Assembly (NCBI GenBank): GCA_949316495.1
Contig: OX439002.1
Coordinates: forward strand, 8,339,501-8,403,500
Origin: Amphiduros pacificus
Taxonomy: Eukaryota; Annelida; Polychaeta; Phyllodocida; Hesionidae
Reading direction: 5' to 3'
Length of the DNA: 64,000 bases
Positions 47,790-62,700 of the stretch are shown piece by piece. The number at the start of each line of letters is the position of its first letter. Position 1 is the first letter of the stretch. The notes under the pieces are model-generated. The model saw nothing but the letters and a program-made list of their open reading frames with translations. It did no database searches and was not told the origin of the DNA. A program made the translations under genes and the position numbers.

Positions 47790-50700
47790 CTATTTCTTAT
47801 AAATACTCATGGCATCCATATTTTCCACAATATCAACCCGATCCATGGATTCCAGAGCCACTTTAAGATTCTCCCTGGAACATGACACAATACCTGCTTG
47901 TGTTACTCCCATGCAATGCAAATATTCCCAATATTTGAGAATGAGTTCTCCTCCAGTTGGTCGGCCATAGGGAGGAAGTCCCACTGGTAGGGTGATGAGG
48001 TAACCCTCCAGCAATGTGGTAAATTCCATTGACATGCCTGTAACAGTTAACAAAATATGTGTCTACATTTTTATAATTAAATAAGTCTGAAAAGTATTGC
48101 ATTGGTTACATACTTACTCAAATTTACCGGTAATCACCAGAATAACATAAGCTTGAAGTGGTACTCGAAAAATTAGATACCCAGTGACAAATTTGTCATG
48201 ATAAGGCATTGTTGTAAAGGGGTTGTGAAATTTAACTGGAGAGGATTTCAGACAAATTTTATATTGCACTTTCCATTCAGTTGTATTGCTATACCTTAAG
48301 GTTGATACATGAACCAATGGCCAAGTTTCTGTCCTTGGTGCTGCATGTGAAGGGAATTATGGTTCAATCCTGTAACTTGATAAATCGGAAGAGTGTACTT
48401 TTGAACATCCTGATGTATAAAACTTTTACATATGCTAATAACATAAATTGCAACATGACTCCACTGTTGCATTTTCTGCAGAGGTCTGTGTCAGCTGGAT
48501 GTGATGGGATAGAATGACCCCAAAAGAGGCTTGAATCGATTAGTGCTTTTGATAGTCAATCTAGCCTTGTCCAAAGGAAAGTGCCTTTGATGACATCATA
48601 AGCATATTGCCATATTTCCATGGCATCATTTTACCTTTCAACACCTTTATGATCACATTCCTTCAAATAATTATGTAAGGGAAAGTAACCAAAATGATGC
48701 TATCAATAAACATGAAAGGCAAATATGTTTCTCACACATTAATGTTTTTTCCCGCTTTTTTTCACAAAATTATTACATTCCTTTCAGTGCACTAGCAGAC
48801 ACAATTGTCAAGCAACAATTGCTCCCAGCATCAGTATGTTAGTAGGTTAGTCAGTTGCTGCATTAACATACCAAAAATAATGCATTCACAGAAAAAAATT
48901 TCAAACCCAGTTGCAGCTTGCTTAGTCAGAGACAATTTTGTAGTGATCATAATTCAAAGGTATCTCAATAGCTAAGATAGCCACAGTTAGCGAAGAAAAA
49001 TGATTCTCACAAAAAATAGCACTAATATCTAAATCATCAACCGTTATCCTCAGGATTTTTTTTCCACCAGGCACAGTTAAAACCTACCCAGTTGACTTGC
49101 CAATGTTTTCCAGTCATCCTCTAACCCGTATAAATTTTTCCGTGTGCTCTGCAGTTTCCAGCCAATGACACTGCGGCCACGGTGAGATATGCAGAGGAGA
49201 TTGGTGATCTCATCCATCTCACTTGTACGCACCATATCCATGAATGCTATCATCTAAAACAAAAATCACAATCACAAAAATCACAAACCATACAGTGCAA
49301 ACCATGTGGGATTGGCCAATAATTATGTATGCTACTGATTCTAGTGTGACTTTTTTGCCTATTTTTTTTTTTATTAACTTGTCACTTTCATGTCCTACTT
49401 TCATTGATAAACATGCATTTTTGTGAATGAATATGAATACTTTTTGTTAAATATTATAACACATATTTCCTTGAGAGAAACGTATCAAACTTTGAGAGGA
49501 AACTCTTTGGTATGGAACCAGCTTGGAAGATTAAAACATTGAGTTGGGTAGAGAGGAGAATGAATTCACAGGTTCACAAATGTATCCTGTCAACAGCAAA
49601 ATCAGTAGTAGCCAAGTTGTGAAAGGAATAAATACATGAAGGTGGAGAAATATTTGAAAATTTCTTAAGGGCATGCCAGGTAATGCATATGCAAACCAAA
49701 CCCTTGTTTTGGTGATGCTAAAATGTGTGGGGAGCCATAACAAATTGATACAACTTTGAAAGTTAGATGAGCGTCGGCCCCATACCAATATTTGACCTTA
49801 ACCGACTGGACGGATGATAATATCGCCCACTGGCAACAGACAGGGAGGACGTTATCCTCCCCATTGTTCTGGCTTAATAATGTCATCTTGTAACATTCTG
49901 CAGGGCTTCAACTTGAAACAATATAATGATGGTAATGATGTTAGGCCACTCGCATCATGAACTTTGACCCTTATACCTTGTCTTAAAATTATAGTAATTT
50001 GGTATACAGATTGACTAGTCCGTGAATCACCTAAATTTAAAAAGGCCACTCCTTTAGGGACTTTTGACCCCAGTTGACCATATTGAATAGTCACACATGT
50101 AGTTATATTTTACAAATCTAGTTTAACCAAGTCCAGAAAAAAAATAGGTCATCCTGCCAAACAACAATTTAAATTGGCATGTAATTTACAGATTACAAAT
50201 TAATACATGGGATATCTCCTTATTTCTAGAATTAAGACCATATAAAGTTTTTTGTTATTATAGACAAAGTTATTTTGGAGTCTCTTAAACTTACTGGTGT
50301 ATAGTAAACTTCCTCCTCCACAATTGTAGGATTTTCTTCGTTTCTGGAACATAAATGTAATACTTCTAGTATACTACTGGTACATGAGTTACATGATTAA
50401 TCAAATAGGAGTAGATCTACATGCTATTATTTATATAAATGGATTTTGGTTTCCTAAAATACAACTAAAAAGTTGCTGACACCATATAAATGTCTCCTAT
50501 TTTTTTCCATAAATCTTAAATTAATTTTAAAAGAACATGCTATTTACACAAACCACCCAGAATTGGGCCAAGGTCATTGACCCCTGACCATCTTAAATGG
50601 CACTGCTGTTGTGATTTACATAATAGGTTGGTTTACAAGAATTCAATAGTTAGAATGGTCACATCGTCAAATCAATAGTTAACCTTTGACCTGTAAATAT

Positions 50701-53700
50701 TAGATATATTTTGAATATATGACTGTCATTTTAACTTAGTCATGGTCCCAATTTCAAGATTGTGGACTGCTGCTTGGACACCGAAATGAAGGTCCTCATT
50801 ATTTCATTACTCAGTAAATGGCAAGATACCCATAATGTTAAGCAGTTTAAAACCACCTCTGATATATACACACTGTGCTCAGTTATGAGCATGTGTGGCA
50901 TAACAAGTGTCTGCTACTGTGAAGTACCATGACTACTCACCTGTGTATCCCATATATTTTCTCAATCATGCTTGGTGTTCGGTCCAGTAATTTTGAATCT
51001 CTCAACTTTTCCAACTGACTTGCATTGACATATATTGTATTATTTTCGCGAATACGCTTTGATTTCCTTGCCTGTATTACTGACCCATATTCACATCCTT
51101 TTTTTGAAGAGATTAAAGGATCTTGAACATAAGTGTAGTCTTTTGATAGCCTTTGTGAATCTCTCCGAGTGTGACACTCAATGTCAGATTTGCTTCTTTT
51201 CAGGGATCTCTTTTTCTTGAAGGACTTATTTACAAACCTCATATCAACTAATTTTGCTGATTTATGACCATGGAAGGAACCATTTCCTGAATCTTTCTGA
51301 ATGAGCACTGGATGATATGGAAAGGTCACTTTTTCTGCAAACAGATCTTCTTCTCTCTCCTTTAAACTGTTTTTACACTGTTCAGTGCCAAAAGTTTCAA
51401 GATAGATGTCCTGAGTTGACAAGGATGCTGAGATATTTAATGCCAGATACGACCCATCAAGTGACGCATCCTCCACGACTGCAGAGTCCTGAGAACAAGA
51501 GGACTCTCGCTTTTCTGGCACAATAACTGCTGATAAATTCTCTTCAGACTCTGACAACCAAAATGACTCTGGCCTTCTATGTTGTTTTAATAATTTCTGG
51601 CACTTTTCTGAGATGGGAGTGAGTGGTTCTGATGCTGGTACGGGGGTACAACTTTGGCTGGATGGCACATGCAGGTGGTGGTGTGACTGTAAGTGTGAAC
51701 CTAGGGGAGTCCTAGGTGGTGACGGATGACACACTGGTGATGGTACAGGGATGTCCAGCTTCAGGTCTCTACTGCTCAATTTTGCAGGTATTGATGGTGG
51801 CTTAGGTGCATTTTTCTGCAGTAGCTCTTTGACAATATTGCCAATGATCTCCGCATCATGTAGCCTTTGTGTTTTCATGTGCACGACATCACCTGAAATT
51901 GAAGGGGAGTGAAATCTTAACTAGATATATATCAGCATTTCAAATATCATATACCAGTATTTCTTGCCTCATATTTCTTGCCTCGTAATATGAAATTAAT
52001 TGCAAATGACCACAAAAAGTTGCTAATTAAATTCAAGAATATATGTATGAATATCACTTTTTTAGGTTTACAATAAAATGTGGCTTATAAAATGTTAAAT
52101 CCATTTTATGGGAAAAAAGTTTGACATACCATATGAAGCTACATAAATCAATATTCACAAGCTTTTGAAAATTACATATAATTTAGAAATAATTTTATGG
52201 CAGCCATGACACTTTCATTCTTTAAGCAGATCATAAGAAGTCATGAGGAAGGTGCTTTATGTTTTTCTTCGAAATGCAAATTGTGCTTTCATTAGACATT
52301 TTGAGACTTTTTTCAATCATGATGTAATAATTTGCCATGGAAATTAAGAAGGCCGGGTTCTAAATTGTAGACTGGGCAAATTTGCAGTAACAGAGAAGTC
52401 AGTGTCAGATTTTTTCAACAAAAAAAAACAGAGGGGTATTTGGGAAAAATACTAAAAGGAGTGGAAAGGCTAAGTACAAAAATGGTATAAATGGACTTTG
52501 AAATGGCTGTTTTGTTAGTCTGAAAGTATAGAATAAAATAGAAAATTCTGTGAATATGTCATAGCCCATCAGTATAAAGTACATTAAGAAGGCCACGTGA
52601 GATACTAAGATTGATCTACAGTTATCAAGAAATCTAGGTCCAGGTCAGAGATATTTCATCAGTAGCAGAGCCATGACACTGTAAACAGAGCCACGTTATC
52701 AGTAGCAGAGCCATGACACTGTAAACAGAGCCACTTCATCAGTAGCAGAGCCATGACACTGTAAATAGAGCCACTTCATTAGTAGCAGAGCCATGACACT
52801 GTAAACAGAGCCACTTCATCAGTAGCAGAGCCATGACACTGTAAACAGAGCCACTTCATCAGTAGCAGAGCCATGACACTGTAAACAGAGCCACTTCATC
52901 AGTAGCAGAGCCATGACACTGTAAACAGAGCCACGTTATCAGTAGCAGAGCCATGACACTGTAAACAGAGCCACTTCATCAGTAGCAGAGCCATGACACT
53001 GTAAATAGAGCCACTTCATTAGTAGCAGAGCCATGACACTGTAAACAGAGCCACTTCATCAGTAGCAGAGCCATGACACTGTAAACAGAGCCACTTCATC
53101 AGTAGCAGAGCCATGACACTGTAAACAGAGCCACTTCATCAGTAGCAGAGCCATGACACTGTAAACAGAGCCACTTCATTAGTAGCAGAGCAATGACACT
53201 GTAAATAGAGCCACTTCATTAGTAGCAGAGCCATGACACTGTAAATAGAGCCACTTCATTAGTAGCAGAGCTTTGATACTTGGAGCAGATCAGTTCTAAT
53301 TTCATTAGTAGCAGAGCCATGAGACCCGGATCAGATCAGTTCTAATTTCATTAGTAGCAGAGCCATGAGACTGGGATCAGATCAGTTCTAATTTCATTAG
53401 TAGCAGAGCCATGAGACTGGGATCAGATCAGTTCTAATTTCATTAGTAGCAGAGCCATGAGACTGGGATCAGATCAGTTCTAATTTCATTAGTAGCAGAG
53501 CCATGAGACTGGGATCAGATCAGTTCTAATTTCATTAGTAGCAGAGCCATGAGACTGGGATCAGATCAGTTCTAATTTCATTAGTAGCAGAGCCATGAGA
53601 CTGGGATCAGATCAGTTCTAATTTCATTAGTAGCAGAGCCATGAGACTGGGATCAGATCAGTTCTAATTTCATTAGTAGCAGAGCCATGAGACTGGGATC

Positions 53701-56700
53701 AGATCAGTTCTAATTTCATTAGTAGCAGAGCCATGAGACTGGGATCAGATCAGTTCTAATTTCATTAGTAGCAGAGCCATGAGACTGGGATCAGATCAGT
53801 TCTAATTTCATTAGTAGCAGAGCTTTGATACTTGGAGCAGATCAGTTCAGCTGTCAGTTCTAATTTCATTAGTAGCAGAGCCATGAGACCCGGATCAGAT
53901 CAGTTCTAATTTCATTAGTAGCAGAGCCATGAGACCCGGAGCAGATCAGTTCTAATTTCATTAGTAGCAGAGCTTTGATACTTGGAGCAGAGACCAGTTG
54001 AGACCAGTAATTTCTCCAGTAGCAGTAAACAGAATCATTGTGTGTGTCTTGCATTTGGTCATGTTCCACTCTGTGAATCTTCTTCGCAAAATTGAAAAGC
54101 AGATTTTCAGAGTAATCTTTTCACTCAAAGTGCTAAGGAAACAAACTCAAGATGTTGTAAATACTAACACAAATAAGCAAAAGATTAATAAATACCATTC
54201 AACAAAGTAAATTTGAGGTTATTTGATCTGGGCTTCCAGTCACAGCTGATGACTCTGGAGAGGAGCCAGCGTTCCAAGCACTGCGGAGGCTCTGTCTGAT
54301 TCATCCTAGTGAAGCTCAGAGAAAAGGTGTTGATGTGAAGATATCCTAGTTCTTTTGGGTTTCCATAAAATATGGACCATTTACCTTCTGCAAAGAATAA
54401 AGTAGGTCAGTATAAAAGTCACATTCAGATTAGGCCAGTATCAAGATCACATTCAGACTACGCCAGTATCAAGGTCTCATTCAGAGTAGGCCAGTATCAA
54501 GGTCACATTCAGAGTAGGTCAGTATCAAGATCACATTCAGAGTAGGCCAGTATCAAGGTCTCATTCAGAATAGGTCAGTATCAAGGTCACATTCAGAATA
54601 GCTCAGTATCAAGGTCACATTCAGAGTTGGTCAGTATTAAGCTGTGTTTCCATATGTGCAGTGCGTAATGCAGTCCGTGACGCAGCGCGTCATGCAAAGC
54701 GTCATGCGGTGTTCACATGTATGCGTCAATTTTGTGATGTTTTCATGGTCAAACTTCCAATTTGGTGCCAAAATTAGGCTTGCAACCTATGGGAAACCTA
54801 TGTATCTCTTTATGCGTCAGATTTTTATTCGCTACCCTATGCGAAAGGCTATGCGTCAATTTGCTTATGGATGTCATTACGGACGGCAATATGCTTACGT
54901 GGAAACACCTGCATTGTTCAGTATGGTGTGCGAAAAAAGTTGACGCACTGCATGACACTCTGCATGACGCGCTGCATGACGCACTGCACATATGGAAACA
55001 CAGCCTTAAAGCATTCATGAAACCTGCAAGGTTACAGGCAATTTTACAGTGGTTTAAGGTATCTGAAAACAATATATGATCTTAAAATTGACATACATAC
55101 AGGCTATCTGTCTGAAATCCACAAAAGAACATCTGCTCTGAGAATTCTGATTTGCCAGTACTGGACAGGAAGTGTGTTGTGTGACCTTGACCTTTGAACT
55201 CTCAGGGGGCTCCGTAAGTCACAGGAGGTGTTGTTTACCAATTGTCAAAATTGGAGCAACACATTTTCGGCCATTTTTTACAATATTTAGAAAATGAATT
55301 GTCATATTTTCCCTAAAACAGGTTAAGATATTTCATCATTTCCCCTAAAACAGTACTATTTTTCAAATTTCTCCCTAAAACAGGGATCACAATCTCCCTT
55401 TCCAAATATCCCCCTTCTGCATCTATCCTAAATGAGGGTATCAAAAATTCAGCTAGTCCTAAATCAGGGTACCAAATTTCAGCTAGTCCTAAATCAGGGT
55501 ACCAATAATGATAGAATATTTCCCTAATTCAGGCTCTGGGGTTTTCAGTTCCATCCCAGCCTCTGCGGGTTAAAATCATGAGAGTACCCCCCCCCCCCCC
55601 CCCCCCCCCCCCCGGGTCTTTTGGGGGTTCTGGATCAGATTTTTCATATCAAATGTATCTTCAGCAGACAACATAAGGCAAGATTTAATGCCAGGCCATT
55701 TGAAATTTGGGAGATGGAGAAATATAAATATCATTTTCAAAAAGGAAATTGCATAGAAATTCTTTTTTTTTTAACTTTGTTGTTTAGATTTGGTCACTAT
55801 CTCTCTCATTCTTTTTATTAGATATGTCATTACCTAGCATATTTAAAGATCCTGTTACAAAAGTACAAAATAAATAATAAAAAAAAATAATTGTGAGTAG
55901 AGTTAAGGATGTCTTTGATGATCATAATTATAATTGTTTTATCAGATTTACATTGTAATTATTTACATACTAAACTCCCCCAGCTTTGAACTTGTTCTCC
56001 CTTGCTAACTTGTTCTCCCTTGCTAACTTGTTCTCCCTTGCTAACTTGTTCTCCCTTGCTAACTTGTTCTCCCATGCTAACTTGTTCTCCCTTTCTAACT
56101 TGTTCTCCCATGCTAACTTGTTCTCCCGTGCTAACTTGTTCTCCCTTGCTAACTTGTTCTCCCTTGCTAACTTGTTCTCCCGTGCTAACTTGTTCTCCCT
56201 TGCTAACTTGTTCTCCTATGCTAACTTGTTCTCTCTTGCTAACTTGTTCTCCCTTGCTAACTTGTTCTCTCTTGCTAACTTGTTCTCTCTTGCTAATTTG
56301 TTCTCCCTTGCTAACTTGTTCTCCCGTGCTAACTTGTTCTCTCTTGCTAACTTGTTCTCCCTTGCTAACTTGTTCTCCCGTGCTAACTTGTTCTCCCATG
56401 CTAACTTGTTCTCCCTTGCTAACTTGTTCTCCCGTGCTAACTTGTTCTCCCGTGCTAACTTGTTCTCCCTTGCTAACTTGTTCTCCCTTGCTAACTTGTT
56501 CTCCCTTGCTAACTTGTTCTCCCTTGCTAACTTGTTCTCCCTTGCTAACTTGTTCTCCCATGCTAACTTGTTCTCCCATGCTAACTTGTTCTCTCTTGCT
56601 AACTTGTTCTCTCTTGCTAACTTGTTCTCCCTTGCTAACCTGTTCTCCCTTGCTAACTTGTTCTCCCATGCTAACTTGTTCTCCCTTGCTAACTTGTTCT

Positions 56701-59700
56701 CCCTTGCTAACTTGTTCTCCCTTGCTAACTTGTTCTCCCTTTCTAACTTGTTCTCCCGTGCTAACTTGTTCTCCCGTGCTAACTTGTTCTCCCATGCTAA
56801 CTTGTTCTCCCTTGCTAACTTGTTCTCCCTTGCTAACTTGTTCTCCCTTGCTAACTTGTTCTCCCTTTCTAACTTGTTCTCCCGTGCTAACTTGTTCTCC
56901 CGTGCTAACTTGTTCTCCCTTGCTAACTTGTTCTCCCATGCTAACTTGTTCTCTCTTGCTAACTTGTTCTCCCTTGCTAACTTGTTCTCCCTTGCTAACT
57001 TGTTCTCCCTTGCTAACTTGTTCTCCCATGCTAACTTGTTCTCTCTTGCTAACTTGTTCTCCCATGCTAACTTGTTCTCCCATGCTAACTTGTTCTCCCT
57101 TGCTAACTTGTTCTCCCTTGCTAACTTGTTCTCCCATGCTAACTTGTTCTCTCTTGCTAACTTGTTCTCCCATGCTAACTTGTTCTCTCTTGCTAACTTG
57201 TTCTCCCGTGCTAACTTGTTCTCCCTTGCTAACTTGTTCTCCCTTGCTAACTTGTTCTCCCATGCTAACTTGTTCTCTCTTGCTAACTTGTTCTCCCATG
57301 CTAACTTGTTCTCCCATGCTAACTTGTTCTCCCTTGCTAACTTGTTCTCCCTTGCTAACTTGTTCTCCCATGCTAACTTGTTCTCTCTTGCTAACTTGTT
57401 CTCCCATGCTAACAATTCACGAAGAAGAGTTGAAATTTGTTCTACATTATTGTCAATATATTCAACAACTCTTCCAGTGATAACAAAAATAAAAATATCT
57501 TGAATAAAAACATGATTTTACTGCTATAAATCTTATCTAAGTTCTTATCTAAGTTATTTAAGACCTTCTCCATACATTTATCAACATTTATCTTGATAGC
57601 ATTAACAAATATTTAAACCTAATAATAATTTTATTAAATAGAATCACCACAGGGTATTCTCATTCTTGCAATGGCTGTATAATTTCAAAAATGCTTCACT
57701 TACTTATATTCATTTTTTCTTTAAAGCAAGCCTTCCATTCATTTAATTTGTTGCATTCATTTTCTTTCCACTGTTTCACTTTTTTGCTGTCATTAGGCCT
57801 TGGCACTTCAGCTTGAAAGCTTATGGTTTTTCCATGCAGGATGACACAGAGGTATAATTTAGAGGTAGGGTTTACCCTTGCCAACACACGGTGCAGAAAG
57901 CTATAGTTGCTCTGTGCAGTCACCAGACTGCCACTTTCTACTCCACAGAAGTTGGCACTGGAGATCATCACATCAAGTTCTGAACAGGATTTTTTCTTCT
58001 TAAATAGCTTCAAGTAATAAACATCTGAAAAGTAACATAACATTACATGTAACTAAAATATTGTAGGTTGAAGAAAAATATCATGCAATTAAGCGCATTT
58101 AAAATCAGTCAAACTAAATTCCTTTGTGATAAATGTCACAAAGGATTACTAACAGTAGTACACATTGCACTGCAATTGCTACATTAAAAGGTTGATATTT
58201 GACCTAATGACCTTGCTCTAATACGTCATATATAAAATAACCCAATACCTTATGTAACATATTTGCACTAATGTGGACGAATGAACAGACAAAGGGGGGA
58301 AAAGTATGACAAACACACACACAAACACAGGACAGACAGAGTGATTACTAAGAGGTACTGGATGTTAACGTCTAGTATCTCAATAAGTATGTAATATTGA
58401 TACCACTTTTTGCATGGGGAACAGTTTTATACTTACTTTCTCTATTAAGTTCATCTGAATATTATCAAAACCATTCTGTTTCTGATAATATTGTCCAGGT
58501 CAAATGCATGCAGCCAAGCATGTCGACTGCATGGCCTGGTGATGTTCTGATTTTTCTTTCAAAAGACCATTTTTTTTCTTGTTTCCCTGACACGAATTAC
58601 AGGCTACTGTACTTTGATTGGTAGTGCATGTCAAGTGAATGTGACAGGCATATCGATCAGGCCTTCCCAACCATTTTTTCTTTTTGTTTGAAACCACTGC
58701 CAAGCCGGTCTTTCCAAACCAATTTAGGCTCTTTTCTTGACAATCCATACATTCCTATGCAATCCAGTTGATTGTGACTTTGCTGGGCAGTTCTCAAAAA
58801 ACTATGTTCTTAAAAAATTATGCTAAAAAAAAGTACAAGATAAATAATAAAAAAAATAATTGTGAGTAGTGTTAAGGATGTCTATGATGAGGTGCATGAG
58901 GGTTGTCAGAGGTGCATAAGGGATGTCAGAGGTCCATGAGGGATGTCAGAAGTGCATAAGGGGTGTCAGAGGTGCATGAGGGATGTCAGAGGTGCATGAG
59001 GGATGTCAGAGGTGCATGAGGGATGTCAGAGGTGCATAAGGGTGTCAGAGGTGCATAAGGGATGTCAGAGGTGCATGAGGGATGTCAGAGGTGCATAAGG
59101 GATGTCAGAGGTGTATGAGGGATGTCAGAGGTGCGTGAGGGGTGTCAGAGGTGCGTGAGGGATGTCAGAGGTGCGTGAGGGATGTCAGAGGTGCGTGCTG
59201 GATGTCAGAGGTGCATGAGGGATGTCAGAGGTGCATGAGGCATGTCACAGGTGCGTGATGGATGTCAGAAGTGCATGAGGGATGTCAGAGGTGCGTGAGG
59301 GATGTTGGAGGTGCGTGAGGTGGTCAGAGGTGCGTGAGGGATGTGTGAGGTGCCTGATGGATGTGAGAGGTGCATGAGGCAAGTCACAGGTGCGTGATGG
59401 ATGTCACAGGTGCGTGAGGGGTGTCACAGGTGCGTGAGGGATGTCAGAGGTGCGTGCTGGATGTCAGAGGTGCATGAGGTATGTCAGAATTGCATAAGGG
59501 ACGTCAGAGGTGCATGAGGCATGTCACAGGTGCGTGAGGGGTGTCAGAGGTGCATAATGGATGTCAGAAGTGCATAATGGATGTCAGAAGTGCATAAGGG
59601 ATCTCAGAGGTGCATGAGGGGTGTCAGAGGTGCGTGAGGGATGTCGGAGGTGCGTGAGAGATGTCAGAGGTGCGTGAGGGATGTCGGAGGTGCGTGAGGG

Positions 59701-62700
59701 ATTTCAGAGGTGCATGAGGCATGTCACAGGTGCGTGATGGATGTCACAGGTGCATGAGGGGTGTCACAGGTGCGTGAGGGGTGTCAGAGCTGCATGATGG
59801 ATGTCAGAGGTGTATAAGGGATGTCAGAGGTGTGTGAGGGATGTCAGAGGTGCGTGAGGGGTGTCAGAGGTGCATAAGGGATGTCAGAGGTGTGTGAGGG
59901 GTGTCAGAGGTGCATAAGGGGTGTTAGAGGTGCATAAGGGATGTCAGAGGTGCATGAGAGATGTCAGAGGTGTGTGAGGGGTGTCAGAGGTGTGTGAGGG
60001 ATGTCAGAGGTGCGTGAGGGGTGTCGGAGGTGAGTGAGGGGTGTCAGAGGTGTATATGGGATGTCAGAGGTGCATAAGGGATGTCAGAGGTGTGCGAGGG
60101 GTGTCAGAGGTGCGCGATGGATGTCAGAGGTGCATGAGGCATGTCAGAGGTGAGTGAGGGGTGTCAGAGGTGCGTGAGGGGTGTCAGAGGTGCGTGAGGG
60201 ATGTCAGAGGTGCGTGATGGATGTCAGAGTTGCATGAGGGATATCAGAGGTGCATGAGGGATGTCAGAGGTGCGTGATGGATGTCAGAGTTGCGTGAGGG
60301 ATGTCAGAGGTGCGTGATGGATGTCAGAGTTGCATGAGGGATATCAGAGGTGCGTGATGGATGTCAGAGATGCATGATGGATGTCAGAGGTGTATAAGGG
60401 ATGTCAGAGCTGCATGATGGATGTCAGAGGTGTGTGAGGGGTGTCAGAGGTGCATAAGGGGTGTCAGAGGTGCGTGAGGGATGTCAGAGGTGTATAAGGG
60501 ATGTCAGAGCTGCATGATGGATGTCAGAGGTGTGTGAGGGGTGTCAGAGGTGCATAATGGATGTCAAACTATTTGTCTATCTCTATGAATCATTCATATC
60601 ACTTTTCATGTTAGAATATGCTGGCATCCAGCCACAATATCTTATTCCTTTACAGCTGTAGCATAAACATAATAAAAAAAGCATATAATCTGGCCAGTTT
60701 CTGTGAGACGCTCTGTTCACCCTCTGACAGGATTAACATGATAACTCTTAGATATCTTGACTGGCGCCTTCCTCACCTCAGGGTATGGAGCCTAACAGCA
60801 TAAAAAAGTTTCATAAAGGGTGGTAACAGTCAACAATATATCATTTTCATTTCAAAAAATGATGTTTGTCATTTCTAGACCAATTCAGGACTGGACCAAT
60901 TTAGGACTGGACCAATATAGAACTGGATCAATTCACGACTGGACCAATTCAGGACTGGACCAATATTGGACTGGACCAATTCAGAACTGGACCAATTCAG
61001 AACTGGACCAATTCAGAACTGGACTAATTTAGGACTGGACCAATATTGGACTGGACCAATATTGGACTGGACCAATTCAGAACTGGACCAATTCAGAACT
61101 GGACCAAAAAGGAAAAATAGGTATCGACCATGACATTCCTTGTTGTACAAGTTGACAAAGAAAACTTTCATTACACCTTCTGTCATTTCTTTCATGATGA
61201 TATCATTTTTTTACATCTGTGATTAATAATTTATATATCAAGCCAAAAAATATAATTGAATTCCATTTTAGCCAAAAAATATAATTGAATTCCATTTTAA
61301 ACTGTATTTAAATGGTAGAGTGTATTAATTTTAAGTTCAGTGAGTATTATTAGTAAAAATGCACTAATTATGAGTGTCAGATTTGATATACCCTTTGTTC
61401 ATAAGCACAAGGGAATTATTCTACTCTTGGTACTTTCTGCCTTGAAATAATACACTTTTATGTGTAAACTCTTGTGAAATTGTTAGTGTTTGTAACTTTA
61501 AGAAAGGGGGGCTTGCCTTTGATACTGTTCCACTACCCAAATGTTTTAACATTTGAAACATCAAGTTTGTTTTTGTGGGAAGAAGTCTCTATTCTGTACT
61601 GTTATTATAATTGATGTTTTATTATTGATGTCAGTGCTTTAATGTCTTATGACAAGAGCATTGACTCTAAGTCACTGCACATACATTAATCCCGCCAAAG
61701 ATGCTATTATTGCTCTTTTTATGTTGAGCATGATAGGTGGTGGCCTGAACATTATGTGTGGACATCAAGTCAATCTCAATTTATGATATTCTTATGTTTT
61801 GTCAAAATAAGTCATTAAATAATTCAATTTGGTCACAAATGGGTTTGCAAAATATCAAAATAAATCATTAAATGGTTCCAATTCGTCACAAGTTGCCATT
61901 ACTCAAATGCATATGGACTAAAGTAAATTTTAGGTTGCCAACTGTAACCTATAATGTCATGTATCAGGCCTTGACATAAAGAGAAATATGTTGGTTGCCC
62001 AGTTGGGCCACCAGAGCATGATAGGTGGTGGCCTGAAGTTCCTGTGGTTAATAGGAATGTCCGATACAAAAAAGAACATTGTACATAAGGCTGTATAGTG
62101 ACTTGGGGGTGAGTGGGGGTGATTTGTCCCGATCAAATGTCCATTGATCGTGATATGAGACAAATATCAAAGAATTAGAATAGGAAAATCAAGATAGTTT
62201 GGGCCACTAAAAGAGCTAATATATGGTTGCCCAACTGGGCCACTACAACATAGCATTCACTGGCAGAGGATCTGGGGAACAGAGGATCAGGTGGCCCCGG
62301 GCCACCGCATATGTCAAGCCCTGAATGTATGCTCAGATGGTTCCCCAGCACCTTGAAGAACATAATAGCATTGGATCATACAAATATATGGAAGGAAGAG
62401 AGGAATAATGAATGGACACCGAACGGACAGGGTGATTACTTAAAGAAACTATTATTGTGCTGTTAAAAATGAGCTTATTCAAACACTGAAGCAGTGCATT
62501 TTCTACAAAATTATCTAAAATATTCTTCCCAAGGAAAATATTTAAATTACAACATAAATATTCAAATATTTGTTTGTTAAAACAGTTTCAATGTTCTTTG
62601 TCATTCTAATTATTTTTTAAGTACCAACAAGTGCTTCTTAAAAATATGACTCTGCAAACTAAACCACCAAAGTGATTCTTTATGCAGTTATTGCCAATAC

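Noticed and set aside
54644-55079. Two overlapping proteins of about 100 residues on each strand
   Set aside because: They are by-products of a TTAA-flanked MITE with long inverted ends.
55959-57503. NLFSLA, TCSPLL, GEQVSK and ENKLAR repeat proteins of 400-500 residues
   Set aside because: The 18-bp unit has no stop on either strand, so four long frames coexist. It lies in an intron of a well-supported gene.
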